Part shown: positions 15,180 through 23,312 of the stretch, one piece after another
How positions within the stretch are numbered: the first letter of the stretch is position 1
Layout: every line of letters starts with the position of its first letter
Assembly (NCBI GenBank): GCA_022763115.1
Contig: JALEGJ010000078.1
Span: forward strand, 1 to 34,528
DNA length: 34,528 nt
Direction of reading: 5' to 3'
Origin: Aquisalinus sp.
Lineage (GTDB): Bacteria; Pseudomonadota; Alphaproteobacteria; Caulobacterales; Parvularculaceae
Program-made: the position numbers and the translations under genes
The notes under the pieces: model-generated
Database searches by the model: none
The model's input: only the letters and a program-made list of their open reading frames with translations
Told to the model about the DNA's origin: nothing

Positions 15180-16832
15180 TCAAGCATTAATCGCATTCTC
15201 ATTGCCATCCTTTTTCTTCTTACGCTTTTTCTTTTTACCTTCTGCTGCCTCAACTTGGTTTTCGACGAAACAAAACTCAGATTCGATACCCATACGGCGA
15301 AGCTCTTTCATGGTTCGCTTAAGACTAATGCGAGAGAAAAGTGGTAAGTTCCGCGACTTTTTGGTCTTATCTTTGTGCGTGATAATTTGAAAAATCACCT
15401 TGAATCGATTGGCTTCAAAAACTGCCACTATTGCTGACTTTTTAATATCATCAGCCTTATCAATAGCAAGCGCTTTGAGCTTCTCCAAAGCGTCCGAATC
15501 ATCACGGACAAGCTGAATGGAATTTAGCCCCTGATTAAACAAATGGCTCAAAGTAGCAGAAACTGTTGATCTCTTAACGTGATGAAGTACGATTTTATCT
15601 TCTGCAACTTCAAATATATCGCATGGTTCAACTTGAGTTTGGCCCGTGGGCGCTATATTCTCTCTGTCCATACATAAACCGCATGAACAGGCAGCAGCTG
15701 CAGCTTCATTATAAGCGGCTTCATCATCATGATTGTAGGCACGTAGTGAGGTTTCGGCGCATAACGGATCAAGATAATTGGACAGTTCAGATACGAAGTC
15801 TCCATCAACAAGATACCAGTTCCCTTCGCATAAGTGGTACGAAGCATCACTGCCATCAAGAGACGTGTCGTATATCAGGCACTTAAGAATATTCGGCCGA
15901 TCACCTCTAGGTTGGCCCGCCTCATTTGTAAGAACGAGATTATGTTTTTTGAGTGCGGGTATATCGATGGTTGAAAGATCGTATTCCGCATTTTTGAGGT
16001 ATTCAAAATATCGATCCAAGAAGATATCGTCATAAACGAGTCCAGCCCCCTCACCAGCAAATGTTGCAAACATCTCGTCAGCATAATTTACAATATCTGG
16101 AACAGTGAGGACGATGCTAGCATCCTTAGCGCGCAAAGATTCGATCAGTTTGACATTCAAAGCATTAAGAATAATGGGATCTTTGACCGGCACCACATTT
16201 TGAATGTTTGGAAATGACGTCTTGAATGTTTCATCCTGATAGAGTTCCAGCAGTTTTGCGCAAAGGCCTGGTAATCCTGCGGGGGTAACATCTGAGCTAA
16301 TCCGAATATTGCTAGCTCCCGTCGCAAACTTGAAGAACGGTTTCAACTCGTCCCTGACTTTTCCTGTCAAACTCTTGAGGATCGTACTGTCACGATCGAA
16401 GTCAAATAAAGTTAGGTCAGAACCTACAGGAAGTTGTGTTCGCTGCCGTCTTGCATTCTCTGGCGAGAGAGAATCTAGACTCTTGAGCTTGATTGGGTCG
16501 ACGCTGTTTAGGGTGACCCGCAATCCAAAATCGTATTCATAACTCTCCGGTTTCAGATTGTGATAGACGTTTCCAAACGTGATCGCGAAAGTCTTATTGC
16601 GAACAGGGAGGAAGACGATTGCGCCTTTGAGCATCTGCATGAGCTGCCGTTTGATTCCGAAATAGCTTCGCCACCATGGTGGTGCTCCATTATTATCAAG
16701 AATGTAAAGGACCGCACCGTCAGGAAGTTCTTTAGCCTCTATTTCTAAAAGAGAGCTATCTACTTTAAGTGTATTTAATGCATCAAAATCTTTTTTTAGA
16801 AGATATATTGAAAATGATCGAGATTTACTCAT
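15180..16832 (-). CDS. TIGR04141 / DUF6119 family protein (sporadically distributed, accessory)
   Basis: 550 residues matching the TIGR04141 pattern: FAITFGN (82-88), FGLRVTLN (102-109), FPNIQNVVPVKD (207-218), the YNEAAA segment (374-379), LCMDREN (386-392), EPCDIF (402-407), HVKR (418-421) and LSHLFNQG (428-435). The family is scattered across bacteria and commonly lies near restriction systems and other accessory genes; its biochemical activity is not known to me. The C terminus is a lysine-rich tail, nearly all Lys/Arg at about 533-541, from poly-A/T DNA, and could bind nucleic acid. The gene is clearly more AT-rich than all neighbours, stands alone, and has its own good promoter. It lies beside a truncated toxin gene. 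These are signs of horizontal transfer; a defence role is possible but unproven. Confidence 0.85.
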   Translation of the reverse strand: MSKSRSFSIYLLKKDFDALNTLKVDSSLLEIEAKELPDGAVLYILDNNGAPPWWRSYFGIKRQLMQMLKGAIVFLPVRNKTFAITFGNVYHNLKPESYEYDFGLRVTLNSVDPIKLKSLDSLSPENARRQRTQLPVGSDLTLFDFDRDSTILKSLTGKVRDELKPFFKFATGASNIRISSDVTPAGLPGLCAKLLELYQDETFKTSFPNIQNVVPVKDPIILNALNVKLIESLRAKDASIVLTVPDIVNYADEMFATFAGEGAGLVYDDIFLDRYFEYLKNAEYDLSTIDIPALKKHNLVLTNEAGQPRGDRPNILKCLIYDTSLDGSDASYHLCEGNWYLVDGDFVSELSNYLDPLCAETSLRAYNHDDEAAYNEAAAAACSCGLCMDRENIAPTGQTQVEPCDIFEVAEDKIVLHHVKRSTVSATLSHLFNQGLNSIQLVRDDSDALEKLKALAIDKADDIKKSAIVAVFEANRFKVIFQIITHKDKTKKSRNLPLFSRISLKRTMKELRRMGIESEFCFVENQVEAAEGKKKKRKKKKDGNENAINA

Positions 16833-16873
16833 TTATTTTCTTTATCCACTTTTAACGAAAATGAATATTCGAA

Positions 16874-16902
16874 ATTATATGATTAAAATTCAAATTAAGC
16901 AA
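16874..16902 (-). promoter_or_regulatory. Sigma70-type promoter of the TIGR04141 gene
   Basis: On the minus strand TTGCTT (16902-16897) and a perfect TATAAT (16879-16874) are separated by 17 bases, the optimal spacing. The predicted start lies roughly 35 bases upstream of the ATG at 16832. The surrounding ~180 bases (16833-17015) are AT-rich and hold no gene. Confidence 0.7.
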
Positions 16903-17015
16903 GTAATGGAAAAATTGGCTCACTCAGTAAATTAGAAATGAGAGTCTAAACCTTTATTTACGCTGGCATTGCATCTGCCCAACTTGAAAAGTCGTCAAAA
17001 GAAATCCTGGCACAT

Positions 17016-17129
17016 CTAACTACTCAATCTCGTCCCGCTCCTCCCGGCCGCCAGCGGATTCTTGAGGATCAAAAATTCATAGAGGCGCTCAATGTCTTTT
17101 TCTGCCTCAGGCAGAAAAACAAGTTTCAT
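17016..17129 (-). pseudogene. Truncated ParE/RelE-type toxin remnant
   Basis: An ORF of 37 codons too short for routine calling. Its ATG (17129-17127) overlaps the antitoxin stop as ATGA, the usual coupling in toxin-antitoxin pairs. The first ~29 residues, beginning MKLVFLPEAEKDIERLYEFL and going on to LKNPLAAGR, read as the N-terminal helix pair of ParE-family toxins, which are normally about 90-100 residues. After this the frame runs through seven unrelated residues to TAG, and no frame downstream resumes the family pattern. The catalytic C-terminal part is therefore lost. The break falls where the GC-rich host-like sequence meets the AT-rich stretch leading to the TIGR04141 gene, so the insertion may have caused it. 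No toxic activity is expected. Confidence 0.75.
17097..17119. repeat. Perfect palindrome at the start of the toxin remnant
   Basis: TTTTTCTGCC and GGCAGAAAAA are perfect 10-base arms around a 3-base centre, just inside the parE-like frame. In the mRNA it would form a tight hairpin right after the antitoxin stop and could lower toxin expression; a role as an insertion or deletion hot spot is also possible. Confidence 0.6.
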
Positions 17130-17404
17130 TTGGATTCAGCTTGCGCAGCGGCATTGGCGGCAAGACGCTGAACCTTTGACCGGACCGTCTCGAATGGAAC
17201 AGAAACACCTGTTTCCAGATATTTTTGCCAGCGGCGCTCATCTTCTTCGTCAATGACAATGTGGCGCTCAGCATCATCGAGATGCGCGCGCAGGATTTTT
17301 TCAGCCATTTCAGCTATCGAAAACCCTTCGCGTTCGGCGAGCGCGGAAAGACGAACCTGAAGGGTCGGATCAATCGTAAGTGCATTGGTTTCTGATATGG
17401 CCAT
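17126..17404 (-). CDS. CopG/RHH-type antitoxin, orphan (ParD-like partner of a broken ParE)
   Basis: 92 residues. The N-terminal ~45 form a ribbon-helix-helix domain: the strand NALTIDPTLQVRLSALAER, then IAEMAEKILRAHL. The acidic and basic C-terminal part (EEDERRWQKYLETGVSVPF) resembles toxin-binding tails of ParD/CopG antitoxins. Such proteins neutralise their cognate toxin and repress their own operon. The stop overlaps the start of a truncated ParE-like frame by ATGA, so this is one half of a former type II module. CCATAT half-sites around the start codon make a plausible autoregulatory operator. With the toxin lost, the gene may persist as a regulator, an anti-addiction remnant, or simply be decaying. 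Confidence 0.82.
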   Translation of the reverse strand: MAISETNALTIDPTLQVRLSALAEREGFSIAEMAEKILRAHLDDAERHIVIDEEDERRWQKYLETGVSVPFETVRSKVQRLAANAAAQAESK

Positions 17405-17418
17405 ATAAAAACCATATC
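17394..17418. promoter_or_regulatory. Operator-like repeats over the antitoxin start codon
   Basis: ATATGGCCATAT (17395-17406) is a perfect 12-base palindrome that includes the antitoxin ATG. A further CCATATC half-site follows at 17412-17418, giving three GATATGG/CCATATC half-sites. Short, clustered half-sites over the promoter or start are typical of RHH antitoxin autoregulation. Confidence 0.55.
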
Positions 17419-17450
17419 ACGAGAAGATGAGAATATCCAAATCTTCGGCA

Positions 17451-17471
17451 CTGCCCCTAACCCAGGGGCAG
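17451..17471 (-). terminator. Possible terminator hairpin after the small lipoprotein gene
   Basis: CTGCCCC (17451-17457) pairs with GGGGCAG (17465-17471) around 7 bases, 38 bases past the lipoprotein stop on the minus strand. No T-run follows, so it is at best a weak or Rho-assisted terminator. Confidence 0.35.
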
Positions 17472-17509
17472 CACTACGTCTTTACGTGAAACAGAAGAAC
17501 TTAACCCGA

Positions 17510-17737
17510 CTACTTCTCGTCGTCGTCTTTCTTGCGGCGTTGATCGCCCGGCAGGACGGCATCCACGGTGCCGCCGATGACGGCGCCTGTGGCACCTGCG
17601 GTGGTTTTCACGGTCGCGCCTGTCAGCTCGATTGCGCCTTCGGCTGTTTCTGACACAGCATTGATTGCGGTGCCCACAAGACAACCGCTGAGACAAAGGC
17701 TTACGCCAGCCAACAAGGAAAATTTCAGAATACCCAT
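17510..17737 (-). CDS. Small lipoprotein (NF038104-like)
   Basis: 75 residues. A short signal peptide ends in the lipobox LSGC (Cys19). A Gly/Ala/Thr/Val-rich stretch follows (TAINAVSETAEGAIELTGATVK), and the protein closes with a charged tail, RRKKDDDEK. The mature part is too simple for a catalytic role. It resembles the short Ala/Val-rich lipoproteins of the NF038104 group, which are thought to sit in the cell envelope; the function is unknown. The ribosome binding site (AGGTGG) lies in the 3' arm of a perfect 8-bp hairpin that ends directly at the start codon, which suggests translational control. The flagellin-like gene ends 29 bases upstream on the same strand, so the two may share a transcript. 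Confidence 0.75.
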   Translation of the reverse strand: MGILKFSLLAGVSLCLSGCLVGTAINAVSETAEGAIELTGATVKTTAGATGAVIGGTVDAVLPGDQRRKKDDDEK

Positions 17738-17761
17738 ACCACCACCTGTTAATGTGGTGGT
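17738..17761 (-). promoter_or_regulatory. Hairpin masking the ribosome binding site of the small lipoprotein
   Basis: ACCACCAC (minus strand 17761-17754) and GTGGTGGT (17745-17738) pair perfectly over 8 bp. The 3' arm carries the AGGTGG ribosome binding site and abuts the ATG at 17737. It has no T-tail, so a translation-gating hairpin fits better than a terminator. Confidence 0.55.
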
Positions 17762-17765
17762 GTTA

Positions 17766-18365
17766 TCATATCACATCTATTTTTTCCAGACGCGTAATCA
17801 GAAATTTCGCATCTTTCATGTAATAATTTGCGGTGCGATCGATCTTTTCGAGCGCTTTTTCCAGATAGCCGAGGGTTTCTGCTATCTCTCTGGTCTGGGC
17901 AAAGGCATCGCGTGGCGGCGGCAGGTGCAGGCCCTCTTCGCTGATGGTCAGGCAAACCGGGTCCACCGTGTAGGAGCTGTGGAAATTCAGCGTCGCCGTC
18001 AGGGAAGTTGCCTCGGCACCGATCAGCAGCCGGGCTTCCTCATCAGCCGTTTCCAGCGCATCGGTAATCGCCTGGCGCAATTCGTCATATTGTTCTGCCA
18101 GCATCGCGCGCCCGGCCATATCCTCGACGTCTTTCGCCCGCAGTACCAGCAGGGCGGCTTCAGTCAGAATTTCACGAATGCGGTCAATGACGAAGAAACT
18201 GGATTCGATCGCGCTCAGGGTCAGGCGCAGATCAGGGTCAATGCGGTTCGCGATGCTCGCCGGATCATTTTGTGATTTCAACGGATTATTCAGCGCTCGC
18301 TGGAGCGGCCGCGAAAAGTCTACAGTCGGTTCCTCGACCTTCACTTTTTTCTTCAAGCTAAACAT
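17766..18365 (-). CDS. Helical protein with flagellin-like segments, function unknown
   Basis: About 199 residues from ATG 18365, which has AGG upstream; an in-frame ATG at 18398 would add 11 residues of unlikely sequence. After a Lys-rich N terminus (LKKKVKVEE) come long helices. ESSFFVIDRIREILTEAALLVLRAK is followed by LAEQYDELRQAITDALETADEEARLLIG and a beta stretch, TSLTATLNF. This order, and the C-terminal helix with LGYLEKALEKIDRTANYYMKDAKFLITRLEKID, resembles the D1 region of flagellins and related hook-type proteins. No other flagellar gene is nearby. It has no signal peptide. I rate the flagellin relation as suggestive only. It sits between the GATase-like gene and the small lipoprotein and may belong to the same transcript. 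Confidence 0.6.
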   Translation of the reverse strand: MFSLKKKVKVEEPTVDFSRPLQRALNNPLKSQNDPASIANRIDPDLRLTLSAIESSFFVIDRIREILTEAALLVLRAKDVEDMAGRAMLAEQYDELRQAITDALETADEEARLLIGAEATSLTATLNFHSSYTVDPVCLTISEEGLHLPPPRDAFAQTREIAETLGYLEKALEKIDRTANYYMKDAKFLITRLEKIDVI

Positions 18366-18417
18366 ACGCAACCTGATAATTGAACATGCAGCATACATTC
18401 ATCCGGTTACTTCCCGG

Positions 18418-20523
18418 TTAATCCGTCACCACTTGTCGACGCCTCAATCGCCCGGATTCCCGCAGCCAGGCGCTGAGAACAAGCCCGGTTGTCAGCAGCA
18501 ACCAGGCCCAGGCGGGCAAGATGTCTCGTGTTGAGACATTTTCCACCCGCGCCGCCTCACGGCGATAAATGCCGGCCCAGCCGCTCTCGCCACCGCGCGC
18601 GGTTGCTGACCGCCCTTCGCGCACCTGCCGGATGGACGGGACGCGCACACCCGTGTCTGTGCGGATGGTGTAAACGCCGCCGCCAGTCGCCATGGTCAGT
18701 GGCCCGAGATGCTCATCTGTCGCAATCACATGACTGTATTCCGGCGGTGCGGCCAGCCCGAGCGCCACCACGTCGAACAATGTGCGCCCGTCATCCGTGC
18801 CGGTCGTCGCCGTATAAAGACCGGACTCGGTCGCGCTAACCGTACCGCGCCATTCGCCATTGTCGCTTTGTGTCAATTCGGCACGGGTCATGGAGCCATC
18901 CGGGCCTTCCACAAAAACCGGGGCCACCTCATCCTGCAAGGTGCGCCGGGTAATCAGGATCTGATCGCGCTCTGCATCACTGCGCAAGGCAACGGCCTCT
19001 TCCTCCAGTTCCGGCTCTTTCATCAGCCAGTGCACCAGTCGCCGCAGCAATTCCCTGTGCGGCCCGCCGCCGTCAAAATCCCGCGCCCACAGCCAGACAT
19101 GATCGGACAGCAACAGGCCAACGCGCCCCTGCTCGACCCGGTTGACCACCAGCAGCGGCGCGCCGTCATCACGCTCCAGCAACACCTCGCCGCCACGCAA
19201 ATTCACCCCAAGGCTGCGCAGCCAGCGCCCCCATTCCCCCGCGCCCGTCAGGGTAGCAGTCACCGGATGGCGCAAACCGACATCGCTGATCGCCGGAATA
19301 TACGGCGCATTGTCGATATTGCCATTCGGCAACGCTGGCAGGATGAACGCCAGATTGCGCCGCGTGGCGATACTGGTCGAGCCGGTAAACTCCGGGCCCG
19401 ATGCAATCAGCATGGCCCCGCCATTCTGGATATAGCGGGAGATATTATCAAAATGCAGGGCACTGATGACCCCGCGATAGGTGTAGCGGTCAAAAATCAG
19501 CACATCAAACTGGTCCAGCTTCTCAAGAAACAATTCGTTCTCGGGAAAACGGATCAGCGCCAGGTCTTCCGCTGGTGCAATCAGCGGTTTGGTCGAGGGC
19601 TTCAAAATAGTGAAGTGGATGAGATCAACCGCCGGGTCAGACTTCAGGAGGTTGCGCCAGACACGCTCGCCCGCATGAGGCTCCCCCGACACAAGCAGCA
19701 CCCGCAGGCGGTCCCGGATGACAGATATCTCGATCACCGCCCGATTGTTCCGGGTGGTCAGTTCTCCATCGACAGGCGGTGTACTGATTTCGATAATGGT
19801 CTTGCCCGGCGTATCAAGTGCCGCCTGCAACGGCACTTCTTCCCCCACCCGCACTGTGCGGGTAATCGCCTCGCGGCCATTCACCTTCAGCGAGACACTG
19901 GCAAGGCGATCCGTGAAGCCGTAATCCTCGACCTTGAAGGTAATATCCGCCGCTTCATTGATAATACCGAAGCGCGGTGCACTGATAACTTCCAGCGTCC
20001 GGTCCGTCTCATCCGGGCGTCCCGTCAACAACGTGTGCACTGGCGCGGCAATCCCGAGCGTTGCCGGATCCTCCGGCGTGTCCGTGCTCTGCCCATCAGT
20101 CACGACAAAAATACCGGCAAGCTGGCTGCGCGGCACATCAGAAAGCCCGTCCATAAAGCCGTCGCTCAGCCGCGTTTCATCGCGCCCGCTCAATGCCACA
20201 CGTCGAACTTCAAGATCAGTCACAGCTTCCAGGCGACGTGCAAGCTCATCAGCAGCTTCGCGGGTCACGTCCATCCGCCCATCAAGCCCCTGACTGCCAC
20301 TGCGATCCTCAATTAGCAGTGCAATATCCGGCAGCAGCGTGGTCGTCTCCTCCAGGAATTTTGGTCCCGACAGCATCAGCAGCAGGCAGAGAACGCCAGC
20401 TAGGCGCAAGATACCGCTGAACGGACTGCGAAACATCGCATAAAGAGTAATAACAAGACCGAGCACTGCCAGTGCCAGCAGCACGGGCCAGTCCAGCAGC
20501 GGCGTGAAGACGATATCGCTCAC
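18418..20523 (-). CDS. Membrane protein with class I GATase-like domain, last gene of the MoxR operon
   Basis: 701 residues. Two N-terminal membrane segments (about 12-30 and 38-52) and one near the C terminus (about 672-688) bracket a large, presumably periplasmic region. That region contains a VWA-like part (IALLIEDRSGSQG, IFVVTDGQST) and a GATase-like alpha/beta part (VLLVSGEPHAGERVWR, FDVLIFDRYTY, NGGAMLIASGPEF). The catalytic Cys-His-Glu triad of true amidotransferases is not evident, so it is probably a structural or binding module. Proteins of this kind lie in MoxR-DUF58 operons of alphaproteobacteria and may assemble or maintain envelope proteins; the substrate is unknown. The start is GTG 20523, overlapping the preceding stop as GTGA, so the two are translationally coupled. 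Confidence 0.8.
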   Translation of the reverse strand: MSDIVFTPLLDWPVLLALAVLGLVITLYAMFRSPFSGILRLAGVLCLLLMLSGPKFLEETTTLLPDIALLIEDRSGSQGLDGRMDVTREAADELARRLEAVTDLEVRRVALSGRDETRLSDGFMDGLSDVPRSQLAGIFVVTDGQSTDTPEDPATLGIAAPVHTLLTGRPDETDRTLEVISAPRFGIINEAADITFKVEDYGFTDRLASVSLKVNGREAITRTVRVGEEVPLQAALDTPGKTIIEISTPPVDGELTTRNNRAVIEISVIRDRLRVLLVSGEPHAGERVWRNLLKSDPAVDLIHFTILKPSTKPLIAPAEDLALIRFPENELFLEKLDQFDVLIFDRYTYRGVISALHFDNISRYIQNGGAMLIASGPEFTGSTSIATRRNLAFILPALPNGNIDNAPYIPAISDVGLRHPVTATLTGAGEWGRWLRSLGVNLRGGEVLLERDDGAPLLVVNRVEQGRVGLLLSDHVWLWARDFDGGGPHRELLRRLVHWLMKEPELEEEAVALRSDAERDQILITRRTLQDEVAPVFVEGPDGSMTRAELTQSDNGEWRGTVSATESGLYTATTGTDDGRTLFDVVALGLAAPPEYSHVIATDEHLGPLTMATGGGVYTIRTDTGVRVPSIRQVREGRSATARGGESGWAGIYRREAARVENVSTRDILPAWAWLLLTTGLVLSAWLRESGRLRRRQVVTD

Positions 20524-23312
20524 CGTTGCTCCTCCCCCAGCTGGTCAAGCAATGCCTCAGCCTGAAGCTGATCGACCTTGTAGTTGCCGGTCAGCGCCAC
20601 CATGGCGATATTGATCCCGGTACGGTAGGCCGCCTCGCGCGCAGCAAGGCTTGCGCCCCCCATATTGCGCAAGGGCCGTCCACCCTCATCAATCGCCCAG
20701 GCACTCGCCCAGTCGCGACCGGAGATAATAACCGGCGTCACCCCGTCATTCACGTTGCCGGTCACGCTTCTCGCCTCGACCCAGACCGGCCCCTCGCTAT
20801 TGCGGCCCGGAAAGTCATCCATCAGATAAAAAGATCGGCGCAATACATGGCCCGTGGGCACCGGCTCCAGCGGCGGGATGTTCAACTGCTCGAGAATGCG
20901 CCGCAAGGCGGCTCCTTCTTCTGTCTGCTGATTGCCGAAAACCCGGTCCCCGTCGCGTGTGTCGAAAATAATCAGGCCACCGCGCGCCATATAGGCTTCA
21001 AGCCGCGCCAGCGCCGCCTCCGAAGGCACCGACGCCCCCGGCAGGATGGGCCAGTAAATCAGGGGATAGACGGAGAGTTCATCGCGCTCCGGGGAAACGC
21101 CTTCCGGATCAGCGGGCTCAAGAGCCGTCCGCTCGCGCAGGCGCTGGCTGAGCCCATAAAGGCCGGCGCGGGAAATTTCATCTGCCTCACGGTCCCCGGT
21201 CACCACATAAGCAAAGCGCGTGTAAAGCGCTGCGTCCGCCGCCTTCGGATCAATCGGCGGGCGTATTTGTGCTGCTGCATCGGTGACAGATAGCGAGAGC
21301 ACACAAACCGAAGCGACGAACAAAATCGCCACCGCGCGGGAGCTGCGACCGAGAATCAGCTTCCCGTTCAGGTGCAACATCACCAGCGTGTCAATCAGGA
21401 ACAGGACCAGCGCCAGCAGCAGGAACCAGACCGCCAGCTGCGACACATCCATGCCCGCATAGGCGCGTACGGCAATGCCGTCAAAAGCCCCGATCGCCTC
21501 CAGCGCCTGTATTTTGCTGTCACTGTTCAGTACATTGACAGCCAGCGGCGTATCGGGGTCTCCATAAAGACCGGCAGGCACTGCCGCACTCGCCACATCG
21601 TCTGCCGTTGCCACGCTCACGGGGCGCGCGTCATCGGGCGCTGCCTGCAAGCGGCCAAATCCGTTCAGGATACGACGCGGCACAACAGCCCGATCAGGGT
21701 CTCGCCGCTCTGTTTCTGTCACGGAAAGCGCCGTCAGCCGCCGCAGCATGTCCACGAACAGGCCAGAAATCGGCAGGTCAGACCAATCCGGTGCTGCCGT
21801 CACATGAAACAGGACGATCAGCCCATTGCCATCTGCGCGCGCGGTCACCAGCGGCGTGCCATCTTCCAGCCAGGCCCAGCTGCGCTCTGACGTATCAGCG
21901 CCCGGGCGCGCCAGAACCTGACGGCGGATTTCAACATCTTCCGCCACAACAAGGTCCGCAAACGGACTGTCCTCACCAAAACCGCCCAGGGTTTGCGGCT
22001 CTTCCCAGGTCAGGGCACCCCCAAAAGCGCGCCCGCCCCCGCGCAACGGCACCGGCAGGAGCGACCTCTCGACATTCACACTCGCGTCTTGCGAGGCATC
22101 AGCCAGCACAGGGCCGGAAAATCTGATGAGAACGCCGCCTTCCGCAACCCACGCTGCCAGCGCTTCGGCGTCGCCGTCCCGCAGTCGCCCGATATCATCC
22201 AGAATAATGACTGTAGCATCGGAGGTCGCCAGATTGCTGATCGTATCAGTACGGAACAGGGCATAAGGCGACAAGGCCTGCTGTAAGTAGAAGCGACTGT
22301 CCAGCAGGGTGCCGGATGTGCCGTCCGTGCTGCCGGCAAGACCAACCTGCGCGCGCCTTGTGCTGGCATCAGCCAGTTGCACCGCCGCCGCAGAACGCTC
22401 CCCGGCAAGACGTATTTGGCCAATCTCGTTGCGCAAGGTCAACGGGAGGTCGATCTCGACGTTCGCCTGCGTCGCCCCTTCCGGCAGCAGAAATTCTGTC
22501 TGCTCGATCAGGCGACCATCCCGGGCCAGAATATTGACCTGCCCGGCGCGCTCGGCAATCATCGATGTCGGCGACTGAACAACCGCCTGCAAACTGTCAG
22601 AGCGATACGTGATGCTTGACAGCACCAGCGGCAAGTCATCGGGCACATACGCCGTCACAGTTCCGTAGTCATCCAGTCGGCGCAGGAACTGCCGCTCATC
22701 TATATCCGGCCCCGTAAAAAGGCCGTCGCTCAGCCAACGAATGTCAAGACCATCGCCAAGGCTCGCAAGCGCGGATGCCGCAGCGCTCAGCACACGCCCC
22801 CGGTCACTTGCCAGTGCCACGGGCTCAATCGTATCGCTGAGGCGCGAAAGCTGATCCGCTGTCATCGGCCCGACAAGTGCACTCTCCGTTTGTCCTGACA
22901 CGACCGGCGTCGTGCGCAGCAGCCAGACCTGCCGGTCTGTACCGTCTACCTCACTGGCGATCCCGGCCAGCGTGTTCTGGCGCAAGGCCCAGTTGTCAGC
23001 AGCGGCCCAGCCATCATCGAGAACAATCAGCACAGGGCCTGAACGGGCCAGTCGCTCCGGCGCATTCAGAAAAGGCCCTGCCAGCGCGATGATAACAGCC
23101 GCAAGGATCAAAAGCCGCAGCAGCAATATATACCACGGGGTGCGGCTCGGCGTTTCCTCCGTGTTCGAAATTTGCTTCAAAAAGAAGTAGCCGGGAAAAG
23201 CCAGGCGCCTGGGTGCCTGTGGCAGCGCGCGCAGGATCAGCCAGATCACCGGCAACAGGACCAGGGCCGAAAGTATCAGCGGCGCAGAAAATCCGAGTTC
23301 AGCAGGCAGCAT
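20520..23312 (-). CDS. BatA-like / DUF4159 membrane protein of the MoxR operon
   Basis: 930 residues from ATG 23312. The N terminus has the BatA (aerotolerance regulator N-terminal) pattern: a membrane helix with LILSALVLLPVIWLILRAL, then FPGYFFLKQ, then a second helix with WYILLLRLLILAAVIIALAG. A long region with VWA/GATase-like strands follows (PVLIVLDDGWAA, DATVIILDDIGRL). Two more membrane helices occur near 650-700. The C-terminal ~210 residues are a DUF4159 domain (FAYVVTGDREADE, YPLIYWPILPGA, RGGLIIFDTRDGD). It likely partners the MoxR ATPase and DUF58 protein in an envelope chaperone-like system. The longer frame back to 23417 is rejected because ATG 23312 overlaps the DUF58 stop as TGATG. 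Confidence 0.85.
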   Translation of the reverse strand: MLPAELGFSAPLILSALVLLPVIWLILRALPQAPRRLAFPGYFFLKQISNTEETPSRTPWYILLLRLLILAAVIIALAGPFLNAPERLARSGPVLIVLDDGWAAADNWALRQNTLAGIASEVDGTDRQVWLLRTTPVVSGQTESALVGPMTADQLSRLSDTIEPVALASDRGRVLSAAASALASLGDGLDIRWLSDGLFTGPDIDERQFLRRLDDYGTVTAYVPDDLPLVLSSITYRSDSLQAVVQSPTSMIAERAGQVNILARDGRLIEQTEFLLPEGATQANVEIDLPLTLRNEIGQIRLAGERSAAAVQLADASTRRAQVGLAGSTDGTSGTLLDSRFYLQQALSPYALFRTDTISNLATSDATVIILDDIGRLRDGDAEALAAWVAEGGVLIRFSGPVLADASQDASVNVERSLLPVPLRGGGRAFGGALTWEEPQTLGGFGEDSPFADLVVAEDVEIRRQVLARPGADTSERSWAWLEDGTPLVTARADGNGLIVLFHVTAAPDWSDLPISGLFVDMLRRLTALSVTETERRDPDRAVVPRRILNGFGRLQAAPDDARPVSVATADDVASAAVPAGLYGDPDTPLAVNVLNSDSKIQALEAIGAFDGIAVRAYAGMDVSQLAVWFLLLALVLFLIDTLVMLHLNGKLILGRSSRAVAILFVASVCVLSLSVTDAAAQIRPPIDPKAADAALYTRFAYVVTGDREADEISRAGLYGLSQRLRERTALEPADPEGVSPERDELSVYPLIYWPILPGASVPSEAALARLEAYMARGGLIIFDTRDGDRVFGNQQTEEGAALRRILEQLNIPPLEPVPTGHVLRRSFYLMDDFPGRNSEGPVWVEARSVTGNVNDGVTPVIISGRDWASAWAIDEGGRPLRNMGGASLAAREAAYRTGINIAMVALTGNYKVDQLQAEALLDQLGEEQR

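Noticed and set aside
16833..17015. Small gene in the AT-rich spacer upstream of the TIGR04141 gene
   Set aside because: Only short frames with no SD are present; the stretch is explained by the promoter and the decayed toxin end.
18709..20316. 535-residue plus-strand frame inside the GATase-like gene
   Set aside because: It is antisense to a well-supported coding frame, rich in Arg, Gln and His, without a domain or SD, and arises from GC-rich codon bias.
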